NCBI RefSeq assembly: GCF_000011645.1
Contig: NC_006270.3
Span: forward strand, 801,001 to 865,000
DNA from: Bacillus licheniformis DSM 13 = ATCC 14580
Lineage (GTDB): Bacteria; Bacillota; Bacilli; Bacillales; Bacillaceae
Direction of reading: 5' to 3'
DNA: 64,000 nt
Positions within the stretch are counted from its first letter, which is position 1; every line of letters starts with the position of its first letter. Position numbers and translations under genes: made by a program. Under the pieces are notes generated by a model, which saw only the letters and a list, made by a program, of their open reading frames with translations, did no database searches and had not been told where the DNA came from. This document shows, piece after piece, positions 59,586-64,000 of the stretch.

Positions 59586-60428
59586 ATGAAAGTAAAAAAA
59601 ATCTTAAACAACAATGCGCTCGTCGTAAAGGATCGCGGCGAGGAAAAGATCGTATTAGGGTCCGGAATCGCATTTCAAAAAAAGAAGAATGATATTGTCG
59701 ACAGATCTAAAATTGAAAAAATATTCGTGATGAAAGATTCATCAGAATACCGCCAATTCGAGGAGATCTTAAAAACATTGCCGGAAGATCATATTCAGGT
59801 GGCGGAGGATATTATTTCTTATGCGGAAAAAGAGCTCGGGATCAAAATCAATGAGCGAATCCATGTCGCCTTTTCAGATCATTTATCCTTCGCGATAGAA
59901 CGGTTAAGCAAGGGAATGGTCATTAAAAATCCGCTGCTTCAAGAAGTCAAAGTCCTCTACACGAAAGAATTTCAAATCGGCCGCTGGGCAAAGGCTCTCA
60001 TTAAAGAAAAGCTGAAGATCGATATCCCCGAGGATGAAGTCGCCAATATTGCGCTGCATATCCACACAGCCAAAACAAACGCGGGAGATATGACAAAAAC
60101 GCTCGATCTCACAACGATGATCAAGGATATTATCGAGATCATCGAAAACAAACTCAACATTAAAATAAAGGATGAGACGATTTCGTATGAGAGGCTTGTC
60201 AACCATCTCCGTTTCGCCATTCAGCATATCGAGTCGGGAGAGACATTTTACGAAATGGATGGTGAGATGATCAGCCTCATTAAAAAGAAGTTTGGACAAG
60301 CGTTTATGTGCGCAGAAGAAATCGGGGCATTTGTGAAGCGGGAGTATGGCTTTGAATTTCCGGAAAAAGAGCTGTGCTACATTACCATGCATATTCAGAG
60401 ATTTTATCAGCGGTCTGCTGTCGTGTAA
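59586..60428 (+). CDS. sacY: BglG-family RNA-binding antiterminator SacY
   Basis: The 280-residue protein has an N-terminal RNA-binding CAT domain (about 1-55: [29 protein letters not shown]) and two PRD domains with phosphorylatable histidines in [43 protein letters not shown] and [11 protein letters not shown]. Length and sequence agree with B. subtilis SacY. It would bind the RAT at 57952 and so switch on its own operon; sacB-type targets elsewhere are likely. It follows sacX after 42 bases. Confidence 0.92.
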   Translation: MKVKKILNNNALVVKDRGEEKIVLGSGIAFQKKKNDIVDRSKIEKIFVMKDSSEYRQFEEILKTLPEDHIQVAEDIISYAEKELGIKINERIHVAFSDHLSFAIERLSKGMVIKNPLLQEVKVLYTKEFQIGRWAKALIKEKLKIDIPEDEVANIALHIHTAKTNAGDMTKTLDLTTMIKDIIEIIENKLNIKIKDETISYERLVNHLRFAIQHIESGETFYEMDGEMISLIKKKFGQAFMCAEEIGAFVKREYGFEFPEKELCYITMHIQRFYQRSAVV

Positions 60429-60447
60429 AGATGCCTGCGTTTAAGAC

Positions 60448-60480
60448 AAAACGGAGCCCTGTTAACGGGCTCCGTTTTTG
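60448..60480. terminator. bidirectional terminator sacY/ybcF
   Basis: AACGGAGCCC / GGGCTCCGTT 10-bp stem with flanking A and T runs between convergent genes; the end of ybcF lies inside it. Confidence 0.88.
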
Positions 60481-60968
60481 TTTAAAGCTTCAACTTCCGT
60501 TAAAACCGATTTATCGATTAGAAATCCTTTCACTTTGACGTGCAAAGGGATTAACGGGTGCCTGCGGATGGCGGCGACGCTTTTTTGTACACCTTCGGCC
60601 ACGTTTTCGCTCGGTGACAGCCATTCATCAATGCTGCCTTGCGTAAATTCCGGACTGCAGTTTTGGAAAAGGTACTCTAAAGTTTGCATTCTATCTTTTA
60701 AATCTTTGTCTCTATTTAAAAGGTCAGAAATATCTTCATCTGCCGATGGTTCGTATTTGTCGCGGACAATCCAGATTTCTTCCGCTTTGTTCCGGTGGAC
60801 AAGGGTGATGATATCCCTCATGAAATCACCGTAGGGCTGTGAAATATCAGGGAAGACGCTTTTTAAAACGAGGGCGTCCTCCGGCTGAATATTTGCTGCC
60901 CGGCAGATGGTCTGTTCAAGCTGTTTCTCCATTCCGATAATCATGAGTATTTTTTTGTTTTCTTCCAT
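60462..60968 (-). CDS. ybcF: YbcF, beta-carbonic-anhydrase-like protein without zinc ligands
   Basis: The 168-residue protein follows the beta-carbonic anhydrase pattern (KILMIIGMEKQLEQ at the place of the usual CxDSR strand, AEEIWIVRDKYEP at the place of the HTxCG strand, and IPLHVKVKGFLIDK as the typical C-terminal strand). However, both zinc cysteines and the histidine are missing as I align them, so it should not be an ordinary carbonic anhydrase. It is the last gene of the dabB-dabA-ybcF operon, 11 bases after dabA. ATG with GAGGTGA upstream. B. subtilis has the same gene order. Confidence 0.8.
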   Translation of the reverse strand: MEENKKILMIIGMEKQLEQTICRAANIQPEDALVLKSVFPDISQPYGDFMRDIITLVHRNKAEEIWIVRDKYEPSADEDISDLLNRDKDLKDRMQTLEYLFQNCSPEFTQGSIDEWLSPSENVAEGVQKSVAAIRRHPLIPLHVKVKGFLIDKSVLTEVEALNKNGAR

Positions 60969-60979
60969 GACATTTCACC

Positions 60980-63601
60980 TCATTCATTTATCGTGTTTGT
61001 CCAGTTCTTCCATTTTCCCTCCGGATTAATAGATGCCAGATGAATCCATCCGTTCTCCGCCTTTTGCCGGAAGCTGTGATCGCGGTCAAGGAGCCGTTCG
61101 ATATCATCATCCGGCGCTTCAATCACGATCAGCAGCCTGAGAGGCGCATGATAGATTTCGTCATCTGACCGCATGACGGACTGCCATGGGAGACCGGCCA
61201 AAAGATCGCTTGCATTTCCTTGCATAACGCCGAGACCGGCAGTGACGGTTTGAGTTGCTTTATTTCCGCTTCCATAATAATGCGGTGCAACGGTTGACGC
61301 GTAATACTGCAGATTGATCCATTGGGCCACTGTTCCAGGCCCTGAAATGATGCCGCTAAGGATGGAGCCGTCCTCGTCATTCCGCCAGTCATAGCTGTGC
61401 AGAAAAGCCCTTCCCTCAAGGTCGGCCCCCCGTGTAAGCCGGCGTGTGCCGATGATGAATGAGGCATTTCGGGCCAGCCCCCATTCGGGACGGATTTCGC
61501 TCCAATCTTCGGCGAAGCGCTCAACTTCATTCCGCGGATTTTGATAGCCGAGCTGCGGCAGCTCTTCTAAGCGTTCGGCTCCGACAGTACGGCTCACATC
61601 GGGAAGCACAGAGTTGATGCGGTCAAACGCTTGTTGAGCTTTAGCCGGCAGCTCAGGTACATAGAGCCAGTGCAGTTCATCCAAAGTTGTAATGTGCTCT
61701 GCGGCAGCGAATACCGTATCATCCGGAATAAAAATGCCGTCGGAGCGAAGCCTCTCTCTGACGCTTGGAAGATTGCATAAAGCGGCTAGGACGCGTGCGT
61801 TGAAAGCGCCAGATGCGCCTCCGCAGGCGCCGCAGTCCAGTGCCGATGCATAAGGGTTATTCGTGCTTCTGCTGCCGTGCCCGCAAATGACAACCAGCGG
61901 AGCGAACCGGTCTGTGATCCCCATCATCTTTAATGCCTGTCTGGCATAGGCGGCTTTTTCTTCTTCCGTAAATCCGACCGGAATGCCGGCTTCAGATGTT
62001 TCCGTGCGATCAAGCGAGAGCTTTGTCTGAGGCTTCTTCAGCCATGTTTTCCGCGCATTTCTGAATGCTTGGCCGGCTGCGCGGGGGACAAGGCTGCGCG
62101 CGGCCATTTGCAGGCTCAGCCAAGGCCCGCTCACTTCGGGAAGCAGCATGCCCGCCAATAGATTCTGTTTCATCGTTTTAAAGGCGGAGCTCAGTGAGGC
62201 TGCCGCTTTTTTATGTTCTTGATACGACTTAAAGGGTAATTCTTCGGCCGTTTCTTCTACTCGATGCTGCGGTTTTAGGATGACCGGCAGAGAGCTGTGG
62301 CTGTGTTTAGTGCCTAGTTCGCACGTTTCGATTGCCATATTGAAAAAGCCCGCTGTTCCATATGTTTCAAAAGGGCCTGACTTTTCCAATGCCCTGCGGA
62401 ACGGCTCTGAACGGACGTCAATACAAAATGCGAATTGGGCCAGCACCGTTTCGCTTTTGTCAGCAGCGGCAGGTTTGTTTGCCGTGATGAGCTTCCTTAC
62501 CTCAGCGGCGTATGTTTGTTCCCAAGCTTCCAGCCAGAGACGCCTGCGCGTTATATCATCAAAGCGGCGGGCGAGTGTTAATCTCGCTTTTTGCTCTGCT
62601 GCGGAAAGTTCGAGCCATTCTTCAGGCGTAAGGCCGCCCCAATGCAGCCAGGACGCAATCAAAGGAACGAGCTGCATCTCTTTTTCAGGATTCGGCTTAG
62701 GCAGCGGTAAATAAGGCTCAACAAGCATCCATTCCATTGAAAGCCGGACAGCCAAATACTCGAGCAGCAGTTCTTCTTCGTCCTGCGATTGCTGAGAACG
62801 CCAAAGCATCATCCCGGCCCATCCCGGCAGAGAAAGCAGATGAGCTTCAAGGTATGCCTGAACGTCTGCATTGGAAATATCAAACGCTCGGAGCGCTTTT
62901 TTCATAGCGTCCCGCGGCTCTTCCGGCCATCCATTCAGGCGTTGGCGTTCTGCGCGCGACAGAGCGGGATCATGTTCAACAAGCTGCCGCCATGCGCTGT
63001 AAAACCCTTTCTCACGATGCGGAAGCCGCCATGCCGATTGTGATTCATCAAGGAACAGCTTGCACCATTTAATCACATGATGGTCAAGGAGGTGAGCACT
63101 TTTCTGTCCGGCAAAAACGCTGAGCGGTTTGATAAAGCTTGTTTTTCGGCCATCGATTGTCCCGCGGGCCGCTTGTTTGGCAAGCTTTTTCACTTGCCGG
63201 GATCTCAAGAGCTGTCCAGGTATTTCGTCCAGCTTGAGGGCGGCTTTGCAAAATGCCTCCGCTGTTTCCCTCTGCATGCCGGGCTGATGTGAATCGAGCC
63301 AATTGATCAGCTTTTTTTCAAGAATCGTTTCATCGATTTCTCCCCGTTGTTTTGCGGAACGGAAAATGGAGGACTTTGGGTAGATATCAACATGAAGCTG
63401 CTGTTTAAGCTGCCGGGCCGTCTGTTCAAATGTTTGTTCTTCAAGGCCCATCCACGGATGACGAGCGGCAAAGGTTTCAATCGGCCAAAGCGGCGCGATG
63501 ACCCGTGCTGCTGATTGAACCAACTCATCCATATTAAAGTCCGCAGTCTGATGTTCATATTGGAATATCAATTGTTTAGACAATGTGGGTGCTGCTTTCA
63601 T
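60980..63601 (-). CDS. dabA: inorganic carbon transporter subunit DabA (YbcC, DUF2309)
   Basis: The 873-residue protein is the large carbonic-anhydrase-like subunit of the DAB uptake complex, which hydrates CO2 to bicarbonate at the membrane driven by the proton gradient. The zinc site is visible: FCIDVRSEPF (Cys and Asp, about residue 390), VICGHGSRSTNNP and LDCGACGGASG (His and Cys, about 570-590). No membrane segment, as expected for a peripheral subunit. It overlaps dabB by four bases (ATGA), which couples translation of the two subunits. Confidence 0.93.
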   Translation of the reverse strand: MKAAPTLSKQLIFQYEHQTADFNMDELVQSAARVIAPLWPIETFAARHPWMGLEEQTFEQTARQLKQQLHVDIYPKSSIFRSAKQRGEIDETILEKKLINWLDSHQPGMQRETAEAFCKAALKLDEIPGQLLRSRQVKKLAKQAARGTIDGRKTSFIKPLSVFAGQKSAHLLDHHVIKWCKLFLDESQSAWRLPHREKGFYSAWRQLVEHDPALSRAERQRLNGWPEEPRDAMKKALRAFDISNADVQAYLEAHLLSLPGWAGMMLWRSQQSQDEEELLLEYLAVRLSMEWMLVEPYLPLPKPNPEKEMQLVPLIASWLHWGGLTPEEWLELSAAEQKARLTLARRFDDITRRRLWLEAWEQTYAAEVRKLITANKPAAADKSETVLAQFAFCIDVRSEPFRRALEKSGPFETYGTAGFFNMAIETCELGTKHSHSSLPVILKPQHRVEETAEELPFKSYQEHKKAAASLSSAFKTMKQNLLAGMLLPEVSGPWLSLQMAARSLVPRAAGQAFRNARKTWLKKPQTKLSLDRTETSEAGIPVGFTEEEKAAYARQALKMMGITDRFAPLVVICGHGSRSTNNPYASALDCGACGGASGAFNARVLAALCNLPSVRERLRSDGIFIPDDTVFAAAEHITTLDELHWLYVPELPAKAQQAFDRINSVLPDVSRTVGAERLEELPQLGYQNPRNEVERFAEDWSEIRPEWGLARNASFIIGTRRLTRGADLEGRAFLHSYDWRNDEDGSILSGIISGPGTVAQWINLQYYASTVAPHYYGSGNKATQTVTAGLGVMQGNASDLLAGLPWQSVMRSDDEIYHAPLRLLIVIEAPDDDIERLLDRDHSFRQKAENGWIHLASINPEGKWKNWTNTINE

Positions 63602-64000
63602 GATTGGCGACCTCCCTGAGTAAGATATTGGTCAAGATAATTCGGCCGTTCTTCGACCGATTCGAAATGGGGTTCACCCGTTTTCACAAGACGTAAATAA
63701 AGTGCGCCGGACCATGCAAAGCGCTGCCGAACGATCAACGCGCCGGCCGCACTGCCGGCTAACAAAACGACTGCCGTCAAAACGGCCGCCATTGCAGGCG
63801 GCTCAGCCCCCTGTACAACAGCATCCTTCAGGAGCCCGTGTAAAACGGAATGAATGATGGCGAACGCGAGTGAAGCCCCTGTTAAAATGAAAAGTCCGGC
63901 AATTCGTGTGACGCGTCCGTAATTGGCTGTGACAAGCTGCCTCCAAGCAATGAACAGTGCCCAGCCTAAAACAAGGGCGCTGATCAATTGATAGCCATCG
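63598..64000 (-). CDS. dabB: DabB (NdhF-like) membrane subunit, 5' part outside window
   Basis: The visible 133 C-terminal codons encode two to three membrane helices (LVLGWALFIAWRQL, IAGLFILTGASLAFAIIHSVL, AVLTAVVLLAGSAAGALIV) and a hydrophilic tail. The frame stays open to the right edge, so the gene starts beyond it. Position before dabA and the tail fit the NADH-dehydrogenase-subunit-5-like proton-conducting partner of DabA. The TTG at 63985-63987 is an internal codon, not the start. Confidence 0.8.
   Translation of the reverse strand, partial: DGYQLISALVLGWALFIAWRQLVTANYGRVTRIAGLFILTGASLAFAIIHSVLHGLLKDAVVQGAEPPAMAAVLTAVVLLAGSAAGALIVRQRFAWSGALYLRLVKTGEPHFESVEERPNYLDQYLTQGGRQS

Overview
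The window looks like chromosome of a low-GC endospore-forming Firmicute of the Bacillus subtilis/licheniformis group. Gene order follows the classic B. subtilis yfl-tre-yfk-yfj order (yflJ, mapB, ltaS, yflB, yflA, treP-treA-treR ... hypO, yfkN, yfkM, yfkK, yfkJIH, yfkF, chaA, yfkD, yfkAB, yfjT, pdaA ... corA, yfjP, yfjO). Proteins are close to, but not identical with, the B. subtilis versions as I remember them; B. licheniformis or a sister species is the best guess. All homology statements come from recall and motif reading, because no search could be run.

Layout. 1-9.5 kb: envelope and housekeeping genes (methionine aminopeptidase, lipoteichoic acid synthase, alanine/sodium symporter), then the trehalose operon with a cre site and two TreR operators. 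9.6-29.1 kb: an accessory island between treR and hypO. It holds two very large collagen-like proteins (319 and 220 Gly-X-Y triplets, nearly all with Thr in Y) and about ten sugar-nucleotide and glycosyltransferase genes. 29.1-46.2 kb: return to the conserved yfk/yfj backbone, including a HypR-like/HypO redox pair, the giant sortase-anchored nucleotidase YfkN, sigma-B-type promoters before yfkM and yfkJ, a Ca2+/H+ antiporter and the spore cortex enzyme PdaA. 46.3-54.0 kb: glycerol dehydrogenase, CorA, DNA glycosylase, RNA methyltransferase, and a decayed ECF sigma factor in front of two membrane genes. 54.1-64 kb: a TetR/glycosyltransferase pair, a niacin transporter, a sacXY-type sucrose-sensing operon with its RNA antiterminator, and a DabA-DabB bicarbonate uptake operon carrying a carbonic-anhydrase-like protein without the usual zinc ligands.

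The most interesting region is the island. The collagen-like proteins share an N-terminal domain but have unrelated C-terminal domains, as expected for two filament types built on one anchor. Nearby genes can be read as the four enzymes (WbpA, WbpB, WbpE and WbpD types) that turn UDP-GlcNAc into a diacetamido-uronic acid nucleotide, plus a second aminotransferase/acyltransferase/epimerase set and three glycosyltransferase proteins, one of them a double enzyme. Several plus-strand units are preceded by CATA-N3-TA, the -10 signature of mother-cell sigma-K, two of them with a correctly spaced AC. I infer a mother-cell-expressed, heavily O-glycosylated collagen-like spore-surface layer. This is a hypothesis, not a demonstration.
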